In this document: positions 25,701 through 37,700 of the stretch, one piece after another | How the letters are laid out: each line of letters begins with the position of its first letter | How positions within the stretch are numbered: the first letter of the stretch is position 1 | Assembly (NCBI GenBank): GCA_003342895.1 | Contig: PTFA01000197.1 | Location: forward strand, 1,796,197-1,860,196 | Source of the DNA: Casuarius casuarius | Taxonomy: Eukaryota > Chordata > Aves > Casuariiformes > Casuariidae | Length of the DNA stretch: 64,000 nucleotides | Direction of reading: 5' to 3' | Notes under the pieces: generated by a model | Database searches by the model: none | What the model was told of the DNA's origin: nothing | The model's input: the letters and a program-made list of their open reading frames with translations, nothing else | Program-made: the position numbers and the translations under genes

Positions 25701-28700
25701 ATCGATGGTCCAGATGCAAACTGAGGAGACAATGAAGGGTGCCTGCTCCCTCCCCCTGGCTCTGTACCTCACAGAGGAAGGTGAAGATGCCCTGATGTTC
25801 CTTCAGGAGCTTGGCAATGGTGAGACTGCTCTGCTTGATCCCACCTAGCGGGTCAAAGAGGAGGTCACGGTTGAGGGTCCCCTTCCTCTCCTCCGTCCAC
25901 ACGTCGATCTCCTCCTGGTGGTACGCGAAGGTGCAGTTATCCCCGTACTTACAGTCCTGCTTGTTAAGCATATCTACAAAGCAACAAACAGCACACACCA
26001 CCACACAGGGAGGGCGGCCCAGTCAGAAACTAAGCTCTCTCTTGTCTCCTCCCACTGCCCACACCTCACGAGAAGCTGAAAGCAAGAAAACTTTTTTTTT
26101 TTTTTTAAAGATGCCCCTCTCCCCCCCCCCAAGTAAGTCTACACCAGGACACTTGGGAAGTCAATCCAAACTAATGAACAGTAAAAATTTCAAGCAGAGT
26201 CCATCTGTTGTACAAACTGTTTCAAAATGGAGGCCTGCTTTAATTCAGTGTCTGGCCAGGGACACAAGGCGGTTTAACCAACCCCTTTTAAAGTCGATCC
26301 AGATTAAGTTGCCCTCACAGCCCAGCACAGATGAGCCCTGTTATCTTGGCTCTTGCATTCTCCCCACCTCATTAGGTGACACTGCCTCAGAGACCAGTTT
26401 GGTCACATCTCATGCACATACCAAGGGATGGGCTGGAGCAGAGGAGCAGGCAGAGAGAGCTTTTCCCAAGGCAGAACCAAAGCCCTGCCGGGGGGGCTGC
26501 TGGATGGAGCGGGACTAACGCAGGCACATGTGCAGGAGGCAGGCTGGCAGCAAAGCATGTGTCCACAGGACAGCTCTGAGCCTTTGGCTGTGCACAGCAC
26601 CCCACTAAGTCTTTGTGATCCCACTGCAACTCTTCTGCTCCACCACTTTCAAAGCTCCCTACTTCCCGCAGCATGGCACAGGCATGGGAGCTCAGCTCCT
26701 TTGACTGTACCAGGTCTGCCAGCCCCGGGGCTAATGATGGAAGAGGAAAACCCCAAAGGCAACAGGTGATCCCCACTGGAAGTCCTCTCCGAGCCTTCAC
26801 TGGCAGACACCTTAAAGCCCCCGCCCAGCCACTGACAGCCCTATCCCCTCCAGATCACCTTTGCACAGGTAATAGGATCCTACAAAGTTGGTTTTGGTGG
26901 GGCGAGGACGGATCCTCTTCCAGGTCTTGTCTTCAGAGTTCTTCAGCCTGCCCAGCAGGATGTCCCGTTTACACTTGTGCTCCAAGCCTTCCCGGTAGGT
27001 ATAATCACCGGCCTTGGGCCCTGCAGGAGAGAAGGACCGCATCAGTCGGGCCAAGGGCAAACCTCAACCAGGCCTAATGCTCTGGGTGACAGAGCAAATG
27101 CATTACCTGTTTTTGGGTAGCAGATATGACAGGCTTGTTTGAAGATGTGAGTGGATGCCAGGGGGTTCTTCACTAGCAGGGCTGTGTTGGGCATTACTGG
27201 TTCTGGCTGGGACAGCAGGTGCTCGGTGACTTTAGGCACAGCCGGGTGATTCACTCCACCTAGGCTGACCTGAGAAAAAAACATATACCCCTCTCTCCTA
27301 AGCTCTGCAATCACATGGCTAAGAAAGACCCCCTTTCTAGCCCTACACCCCATTCCATTTTCCCAACAACCTTCCTCATTTTCACCCTCATCAAAATGTT
27401 CACATCTGAGATAACATCTCCAAAAGAGCTGCAGGCAATTTTTTCAAAGATAACAACGTGGGATATTCACTTCAAAGAGGTGCCCCTTTCTTTCTCGGTA
27501 AGGGACAACGGCTTTCCACTGTCAGTCATGGAACAAAATGGCCCTCCCTTCCCATTCCTTCCATCACAACCAGTTCTGCGTTTGAAGACTCTCAATCTAA
27601 CCCTACCCCAACCTGGGTGAAAAAGAACCGCTTATCAAGTTAGTCTTCATGAAGCAGATGAAACTAAGAACACAGACCTTGCTCTACAGTGACATAATGG
27701 GGATGGCAGAATGACAGAAACCTGAGAATAATAATTCTTGTTCCAAACTGGCTAACCAGGGAATAGCCCTCTCCCTTTCACCCCAGACTGGAGATATGGG
27801 ACACGGGCAGAACACTACATCTGGAAAAGCCTTCTGATGGCGGCAGAGAGGAGCAAAGAATCTCACTAGTCTTAAGGTGAAGCTGACTTACAGTGCCTCA
27901 TCCTTCAGTGCTATGTGGCTGTTAGACGTAGTGGGACACTGGCCTCCATGACCCGCTGTTGATCCTACAACTGAATTTACATCAGCAATATGCTGGAGTT
28001 CCAGATAAAAGATGGAACAAGTGCCTTTCTACTGCCTCTGGGGAAGTCTTTACCTGCCTTGCCACAGCGTGGGAGGCAACACTCACTAGGACAGGTTAAG
28101 AAGAGGGGCCCAAATTACCTACATCACCCAAGTCACTACTACCTTGGCTCCAGGGCACCTTGGGACATCAGCACGAGGAAGCGGCTCACTCACCACGGGG
28201 GATGGTTTTTGGCTGCCAGGTGGGTGTCGCAGTTCCTGAGGGCTGGTTTCTTCTGGGCAAATGAAGAGAAAATCCCACAAAACAAAAACAATCACTTCGC
28301 TTTCAGAAGCTGTTCTACTTGCAGAAAGACAAACAACTGCTTGTGAAATTCATTTGCTTTATTTATTCCATAACGTTTTAGTATTTTTTCCCCAAGCCAT
28401 CCATCTAAGTCTTGAAGAAGTCCAGGAAGAGCCCTCTTGTCCTCCAAACCTCACTGAACCCAATTCCACACTGGGCAGTGGTAGCATTCTCGAGGCAGCA
28501 GCTCTGAGGCTGCCCAATCCTGGGGCAAATCCAAGCCTACTTTGAGGTGACTGGCCAATCGCTGTTCTTCTCAAAATATTTTTGCTGGCAATATGCAGTG
28601 TTGGGCATGACCCAGCTGAGAAGCTTGCCTTCCCTCCCGGGACAGGAAGGGACCTGCTCCTTAACCACCATCCCTGTTCAGCTTGGCTCCTTGTGACGTG

Positions 28701-31700
28701 AGAGTGCAGTGCCCCTTGTGACAGGACACTCACTGCCCTGAAACCAGGAATGGAAGACGCCTCCTAGACCTTAGCCTTGCCATTCTGCCCACTGCCAAGA
28801 AGGTCCTGCATCACGTAAAACCCTCACCAGGACTTTGGTCCAAAATGATACAGAGTCATTTGGTGAGGGTAGAGGAATCACTTCGTGGTCTAGCAAATTC
28901 TGCCAAGGGAGGTACCCTGGATATCAACCCAGGATTAGACCTCATTGCTTATCATTATATACCTTTGATGTTCCTTTCTTCTCTGAGATTTCACACCCTG
29001 CACATACTGGTTGTCCGGGATTACACGCCCATAGACCTTCTCATTACCACTGAGATGGACATATTCAGCTGTTCTGTCCAAGACAATTCTCTGCCTTCTA
29101 TGATTTGTACTCCTGTTCTGCAGCACTGGCAGACAAAGGTGTATGACAGACTTCTCCGCGCTCAAGGAAATAACACTGGCATGCATCCATAAATAAAACG
29201 GTACAACCTCCCCCCCCGCCCCACCCCACACCTACCAATGGCAAAGGAATCCAAGGCATCCAGTGACCCTCTAGTCCCAAAGGAGTCCAGGGCATCAAGC
29301 CGTGAGTCTGGGTAGGGGAGCAGATCCAGGGAATCCAGAGAATCTAAGGTGGAGCCACCACTTCCCCCTGGCGGGGGCTCAAAGGCATCCAAGACAGAGG
29401 AGGAGGAGAGCTGCTTGGTGGGATCCATCACCAGGCCGAAGGAGGCAGGTGGCAGCGGTGTGGAGACAGGGATGCTGGCTGTCACGACTGGGGGCAGCAA
29501 TGGAGTTCCCCCCGGAAACACAGGAATCAGCTGGGGCATCTCTGTTGGCAGGTTGGTGGGAATGGTGCCCTGAACCAGAGACTTCAGGGAATTGGGAAAG
29601 GGGAGGATAAACAGCATGTTAAAAATGAGGTGCAGAGAATGAGTGCAGAGAGCACAGAGAGAGCAAGAGGCTCCTACTCAAGAGCATGCTGTATTATCTG
29701 GAGAAAAGGATGCCCAACAGCTACATCTGCCTGCAAACTTCCCACAGACCTTCCAGTCTATCTACGCTGCAAATAGTCTGCACCAAGGTCTCTGAGGAGG
29801 TGTCAGGCTACCTGAGCTAGTCAGTCTGCCAGGCAGAGCTCTGTGCTGGGTACTTGAAGCAGCTCAGGCTGAGAAACAGTACAGCTGAGCACACGCAGCA
29901 CAGAGGTCACAGTAACAACCATTGCTCTTGGCACCCATCAGAAGAGCTTTTCGGCTCAAGAGGCTTCCTACGTGGATATGATTATATTGCTTTCAGACCC
30001 AAGCTGGCTCACAGAACATCAGTAACGCTGGCAACTAAAATCCAGCATAAACATCAACACGTATTATCTCTACAGCACCCAGACCTGCTTGAAGAGCTCA
30101 GGCTGAATGCAGCCTGCACAAAATACTAGATTAGATCAGCTTTCCTGTTGCAGCACACTCATTTCTACCTTCACACCTGTTTTAAATCCACAGACACCAG
30201 GAGCCAAGGAGAAAGTGGTGATGGGTGAGGGCTATCTTGGGTACCTTTTGAGGGGCAGCTCCACATTACTGTATGTGTCACACAGCAAAGCAGGCTTGGA
30301 GGGGACCTCTTTAGATACTCACAAGCCCGTTGCAGAAATAAAGGAAGGAGTGAATAAGTTTTGCCAGAGGAACAGCTTGGAGGAAAGAGACGCAGCAAGC
30401 ATATACATGTGCTCCAAGGATCTATTTGGAAAAAAAAGCAAGGGACTCATGCAGCGCCTGCTCTTACCAGAGGGTACTGTGACCCCTCGGCGAGGGAGTC
30501 AAGGAGGGAGTCCAGTTCTTCCCCAATGATGTCACCATCTGTGAAGTCCTCCACGCTTTCAGGCACTGGCAGGGACACGCAGTCTGAAGACGGGAGCAAG
30601 CTGGCAGCAGGGAGTGAGGTAGGCAGGCCCTTTGCATCCGAGTCAGAGGGCAAAGGGGCCAACCCTTCACTCATGGGGATGGAGGTGGCCATGGGAGCCG
30701 GGAGGCACTGCAGGTCCATAGAGCAGTCTGTGATGGGGGAGAAACAGAGACAGTCACCCAGGAGAGCCTCTTGCAAGGGGCAAGCAGAGTGTGGCCTGGC
30801 AAAAACAGTATTGCACAGCTCCATCAAATCACAGACACCAAGAATGTCCAGCTTTCAGAGAGAAGGGACTCTGGATTCAAGAGTTCTTGCCCTTTGACTT
30901 TTGTTCCCAATCTCCAGTGGCTCATCAATAGCCAAAATACACTCTAAGGGTCAGTGCACAGACCCACTGTCATGATTTGGCAACTATGTATAGCAAACAC
31001 AAGCCAGCACAAAGCCTGTGGCTAATCAGTTACTGAATTTGCTGTGGCCAGGACTGGAAGCTGGGGCACAGAATTCGATTTCTCTATAACCCACCACCTG
31101 GTGTTTTCTTTAACATTCCTCACTGATGCATTTGGCAGACATCACTGCCATCTCTGCTCCTTGGAGCTTCAATAACCCAGCCGAAAGCTTGCTTACCCAC
31201 ACACCCTCTCTGAACCCTCAGGCATCCTAAATTGCAGAAGATGAAAACACAAGGTGCTGCTGAAAAGAGAGGCAAAGATCCAGGGCTCAGACCAGCTTGT
31301 GCCGTTACTGTGTCCCCAACAAGAGGGACAGAGCTGTCTTTACCCAAGTAAAAACCCTGCTCTTGAGTGCTTCCACATGTCTACGAGTGGCAGGCTGCTA
31401 CCCACACTGCCCCCAACATCTCAGTGAGCAAACGTCCCCTCCTGAACTTGTTTGAGCAAGGGCAGGGGGAATTTTTCCCAAGGCTTCCTTAACTCTCTAG
31501 TGCAACACTACTGAAAAGCTAAGACGTTCCCAACATGCAAAATAAACCTCTGTTAAGTGAAGTTAAGGTTACAAGCACATATTCTTCACAGAAGAGCATT
31601 TTATTCTCCAAAAAAAATTAAAGGTTAAAGAAGAAGTTTGAATGTTAGAAATTCCAGAAACGCAGCGTTATGTTTGCAGTTCTCAAACCACACACCCAAA

Positions 31701-34700
31701 CTACCTTAATTCTGCCCCTGTGCAGATGTCCTGGAATAAAAGAACAGAAATCAGAAAAGCATGCTACCTTCTCCATCCACGTAGCAGTGGTTGCACTGTA
31801 GCTATGATGGTCTAAGGATATTAGCAAGACAAAAATTTGGAGGGGTAGGCAACAGCTTTTATGAGAGAAACTGGTAGAAAAAAGGAAGGAAACTAGACAA
31901 GCTTCTGAGCACACAAATCTCGATCCAAGAGATACTGCTTCCCTGTCTATACAAGCTCTGTTTTCTCAGCCACCATGAGAACTCAGTTATTCTCTTCTAA
32001 CTCAGACTGAGTGAGCGAGCTATGTTGCTGGCCTATATGCCACATGTTCACTGACTAGGGACTATGTCGATGCCACGCTTAGAGAGAGCTCAACAAATCC
32101 CCAGTTCTCGCAAATCCGCAAGTCTTGAACAAAATGACAGCAGGAGCTGAGATACACATTGGAGCCACCTTACCTCTAACCCCGCTGGGAGCACCCTACA
32201 GCCCCCTTCAGCTTTTCCTCCTGCATTTGCCATGAGCAGCGCATGTGGATGGGCAGGGGCAGCTATGCACAGACAAGGTCACTGTGCAATGCACCAGAGC
32301 CACGCTGTGACAAAAGGCAGGGGAAGCAGCTGGAAACGGCAAGCAACAAATACTGAATCCCTCTCCAGAATCTCATGGGTGTAATCAAATGAAAGCACAT
32401 GTTGCAACTTAAGGGATCCAGCTCAGTTTTCCAGTGCTGCAGCATGGCACACTTATCACAGGCAGCAGCTCAAAAGAAGGCCAGAAACCTCCTTGGTTAG
32501 GTAGGCCAAGCTGTCCCTCAGATCAGGCTCAGCTCCGGCCTCATGCCCCCTTTGCTATGACTTCTGCTCAGCTCATCTCCCTTCAGCACGGACTCCAGCT
32601 GGGCTCGGAAGCCAGCCATTTAGCTTCCCCTCAGTGCTGGCTTCATCACTGGTAGCTCAGCCAGATTTCCCTCAGTACAAAGGGACGGCTTATGCCTTCC
32701 CATTTCTTCAGATGTTTAAATCTGGAGTACTGTCGAGATCCCTCCAGGGGCCAAGAAGTAGTTCAGGACATGCTAGAGGGGCCAGGGACACATGCAGGAC
32801 GGAGCAAAAGGGCTCACAATGACATGGCCTCAAAGGATCCAGAAGTTTCAACCTTCTCTGAGGAATGAGGCCCTCCAGTTCCCAGTCAGACGGGGAAGCA
32901 GAGAGAGAGGCCCTCATACACCCTAAGAGGCTAAAAGCCCTGAAAACCTGAAAGCATGGTAGAAAGGCAGAGAGACATGGGATCCCCCGCACCTCAGTGC
33001 ATGCGAAGGGCAAGGAGAAAAGAGGACCAACAGATTCTACAGATTCAAGGGGAAGAGCAGGGACAACTGGCTCCCCCTCTCTGACCATCCAAACCCTTGT
33101 TGCCCTTTCAGCCACTTCCTCTCCATTCCCATCTCCTCCACTACCCCTCCTTTCCCATTCCTGCCTTTCTCAGGACTCCTCCATCTACTGATCCCACTCA
33201 CCAGCCGCCATGCCCACGTGTTACATACTCTCTTTCCAAAAAGCCCATGCACCTCCTGTACTCACCTAATGCTTGCTCCAACTGAAAAAACCCCCCAGCC
33301 TTCTTTGATGGGCAGGTCACAGGCACATGCCTGCCTTCCTCCCCCACTCACTCTTTCTGCCAGTGCTGTGACACTAAACCCCACATATTATTATAAGCTC
33401 AGTGAAGGTCTTGTCCACCTGTTCCCCTGAACCACCCAGCTCCTGCCAAACCTAGCAGAAATCCTCTTGGGCTATGCCCACACCTTGTAGCTTGTCTGGC
33501 CACTTACCTGCCTATCCCAGAGAGGCAAGTACAGTGCTTTTGAAGGCCTTGTTTCTAGCTCTGCTTCCCAAAATGACAGCAATTCTCCAGTGCACTAGCT
33601 GGCCAAGGCCATGCTGAGCCAGATCTGAGCATTTACCTGTGCAGGGCAGGGCTGAGTAACTCGGTCAGCTTCAAGCAAAGCATGGGTGAAGGAGCTTCAG
33701 GAGTTTGAATCTCAAAAAAAAGCTTTGCTCAAATATGCTTGAATGTGGGACACTCAAGGTACCTGGCATCAACAAATCTGAGGGCAATGGAATGAAGCAT
33801 AGGACAGTTTCAGCATCTTTGGAAATATCTCCTAGCAGAAAAGGTTCTCTCTGCCTGAACTACACAGGAGCTGGCATGCTGCTCTTATACAAAATCCTGA
33901 TTAGACAAAGAGTTTACTGGAAGCAGTCATTTGTCACTCTGCAGTAAGAGTCCAGTTCATCTTGGTACAGCAAGATGGTATGAAATACTCTCCTTGTTTC
34001 ACTAAACTGGGTCTCGTGATTGCATTCAGTTACTGAATTGGCATTCAAGAGAACTAACATGTTTTCTAAAATAGACATCAAAACACCCCAGTTATGAAAT
34101 TAGGGTCTTTCTATAAAAAGAGCAATAGCTAATGCAGTGCTAAATCTTCATACTTAACGCTGCAGCTGTCTTTAAAAGGAGCAAAGACTGATGCCCTTCA
34201 AGGCACCATTTAAATGCGACAGCACACAACAAAGGGCAAAATACTTAGCCTTCTACAGGGGCAGAGTTAAGGTCACTTGTTTTCCAGCATGAGAAAAGCA
34301 ACCCATTCCCCCATTCTGCTCCTCCTAGGTTCCTAACAGAGAATATGGCTCTCCTTGGATCCCTCCCAACTCCCTTTGTTTTGATTTCCTCCTCTCAACT
34401 TCTCGGAGGACAATATGCACGCAGCGCACAAACACTGGCCTACAACCTTAACTTCACTTTATCTGCATGGCTCTGGTTGGGAGTTTAAAGTAGGATCTCA
34501 CTTTGCCAAGACCAGCTTTAGGAAAGTACCACTGGTGGCAGCTGTGTACCTCAGCAGATCCTTTTAATTCCCAAAGGTGCCCCTCACTGGGCCTGGATGA
34601 AAAGCTTTTCTGTCGGAGGTACTAATAGGTAAGCATCTGCTTTGCCTTGTTTTCCCCTCAGACAGTGTCTCAGTAGCTGACCATGAATTTGGAAGAAGCA

Positions 34701-37700
34701 AGGAAAAAACCATCTGAGTTAACAACAAGCCCACACACATGAAGACGATGAACCTCTCAGACGTTCCAGCCTGATCAGATACCTTACCGGAGCCACAAAA
34801 ATCAGAGAGGAGAAATGTCTCTACCTGTTTCGATGTCATCTATCGAACCCAATCCATTGGAAGTGTTCTGCAAAGATGGTGTAGGGAAAGTGAGAAAAAT
34901 TATCACCAGAAGTTCATCCTTTAAAAGATATTCATACTTCACAGATGACCCTTTACTATTCCCAAATGTCTCTGGCTCTTTCTTTTCCTTTACTGCCTCT
35001 TTCAGTGCAAGAGCCATAAAAACAACAGACTCAAAGGCCATTAATCCAAACAGCTTATCCATTTTTACCTCCAGCAGTGGCCAAACTCTGTTGCTGCACA
35101 GGAATACCAACTCTCCATAACATCCAACCACGTGAGCAAAACTGTACCTAGAATTGGGTTTTTCACATGTGGATGAAAATACCATATCCCAAGTCCCAGG
35201 ACAAATCAATCAGTCAGCCTCATGCAGTGTGAGATCTGATTAGCCTGATCTTACACAACGTTCCTTTTCTTAGTTCACATATTTTGCAATCTAATAACCA
35301 CAAACTTTTACAGCAAACTCAAAACAGGAAAAGGTTTTTGCCAAAACAACTGCTGACTTGGAGCTCCAGGCAAGGAATAAAAGAAGACTATATTTTACAG
35401 AAACATAAACAGGGGTAAGTATGCATGCTTTTGGCTTAAAATTATAAAGGCAGTAGAAAAGCATTACATTCAAACTAATGCATCTACTGCAGTAGTTTTT
35501 GCAACCTATAGTTTTTGCAGTATTTTCACTTCTTGTAAAAAGAAATCTTTTCAAATCAAAAACTAGGCACAACTATAAAAGAAAGGTGACTTGTTCTGCT
35601 ACAAAGATGCAAAGGCAGGTCACTGAACAGTGGCATGTAAATTGATTCTCTACTATCCCATCTTGTACCAAATGCTATTTTTATGATTTCATAGCTTGTC
35701 TGTTTGCTTTAAGGAGAAATGCATGTAAGGAGAAATACCATGTAAAAACATCAAGGTTGTTTCCTGTTTGTTTGGATTTTTTTTGCCAGTTGCAAAGCAA
35801 GGAAATCAGCTTTTCATTATATTTTGGTTTAGTATTTGTACAGTGACCTGCCCAAGCTGGATCTCCGCAGTGACAGGATAATCCAAAGAATACATAAATA
35901 TTTATTGTATATACCTTGCTCTGTTCTGGACAACGGAACTAGACCACATGATTTCACTTTATATGTTTCTTCAGCAGTTGCACTTTCAGATTTTTACTTA
36001 ATTTTGCTCTAACTATGCAAAAACTAGAAAACTCACTTTAAATACAAAAGAAAACAAACATTCACAATAACTAAGATAAATAAGCATCTTCAATGACCTA
36101 ACTGCTGACAGCAGAAGTGTTTTCACTAGAAATATTTTCAAAGAAAGGAAATTCCTTGAAAATATTCCTTAAAAGGGAAACACTAATTAATATATTTAAA
36201 TCTTAAAAGATGGCAATAAACTTGCATGTAAATAAACCCCAGAAGCATCCTAGTAGCACACATCACGAACAGTGAGAATCACAGGATAGGAACTCTACCT
36301 GATTTGATAAATTGATTGACGTGCCATTACTGAGTAAAGAGAATGTTTCCAATTCCTGCTGCAAGGAAGAGAGAGGTCTTAGAACAGAGACATCCCCTGA
36401 ATGCTTGTAAACTAGGTAAAGCTGTCTTATAACATGTTTTTTTCATTTTAGTGGGGGAAAAAAGCCATCCCAAAAGGCATACCAGTGTGACACATGGGTA
36501 CAGTTTACAGAATCCTGAAAGGGCTGCACATTTGTTCTGGCCACCTCAGTGTGAAATATACACTATTCAACACAACAAAGTGAAAATTCNCCCCCAAGAA
36601 CAGAAATTTTTGCCTTTTCATTAAAACATTACTGTTTGGGGAAGGCACTAAAGCCCTGGAATGAAAGATAGAAGTGAAGCAAGACATAGCAAGCTGCTAT
36701 CAAAATACCAATCACTACATTTCAAATAATAAAAAGCATTTTGGAATTTTTTATTTTTAGTTTTCTAGCACACAGGTGGTTTAAGCCCATCTCCGCTGAG
36801 TAACATGACAGCAGCAAAAATATGACAGGGCCAACACAGTGAGCAGCTGTAAAAATATTTCTGAGTAAAACTTCCCTTTTTTGGAGATAGAATCATTTCA
36901 GAGTGTGGAGAGCTGCTACAATGTTGAGGGTTTTCTGGGTAGGCCGATCACCCACATGAGCTTTGTAATGGACAGGCCTAAGATGTTACATATGGATAGG
37001 CAGCCACAGTTACCTCAAAAACTCTCTGCAAATTGGATGCACACAAATCACTTCACCGCATACTGCTAAGGGGCCCCTCTGGAGGTGGAACGTGCTGGCT
37101 GTTTAATGGAGCACTGCATACGGTGTTGAGGGTGCAACCAGGCAGAGCAGACTCGCAGACACAGGCTGTCAATCACTCAGTGAACTACAGCCAAGATTGC
37201 CAGCAAATATCCCTTATTCCTGAAAATGCATCCTGGGATCTTACATGACCAAGGCGGTTATGTCAAAGAGTGCTAGCTGTGGCCCAACGCCCTCTAGCTC
37301 CATCCCAGGGTATACATTTAAAGAACGACAATACTGCAGAACTTTCTTTTACAGCCAGGTTACGCATCTAGTCGTTGTGGTCAATTAACTGGACTCATGA
37401 CTCACTTTTTGCTGTCTCCTTTCCTGGCATCTGACCAGATGTGTACCTGTCATGTTACCAAAGGGGAGGTCTTCCCCCCATCATGGAGAAGGTTTATGGG
37501 ACAGCAATCCCATCAGCCATTGCTGATACAAAAGCAGACGTGCCTCCAATGTGGCAGAGGATCCCTCCCTTCTGACCCCATAACAGAGAAGTGACTGTGA
37601 TGCAAAACCTGCTTTGGGATCAGGCCACATGGCCCTCTCCCTGCAGAAGCACATGCTCCTAATGCATTGGAGGCCTCTCCTCCAAAACCAGCCAGGCTCT

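Noticed and set aside
32708..33115. 135-residue minus-strand frame in ZC3H7B intron 7
   Set aside because: No acceptor/donor pair fits the phase between exons 7 and 8, which already join correctly.
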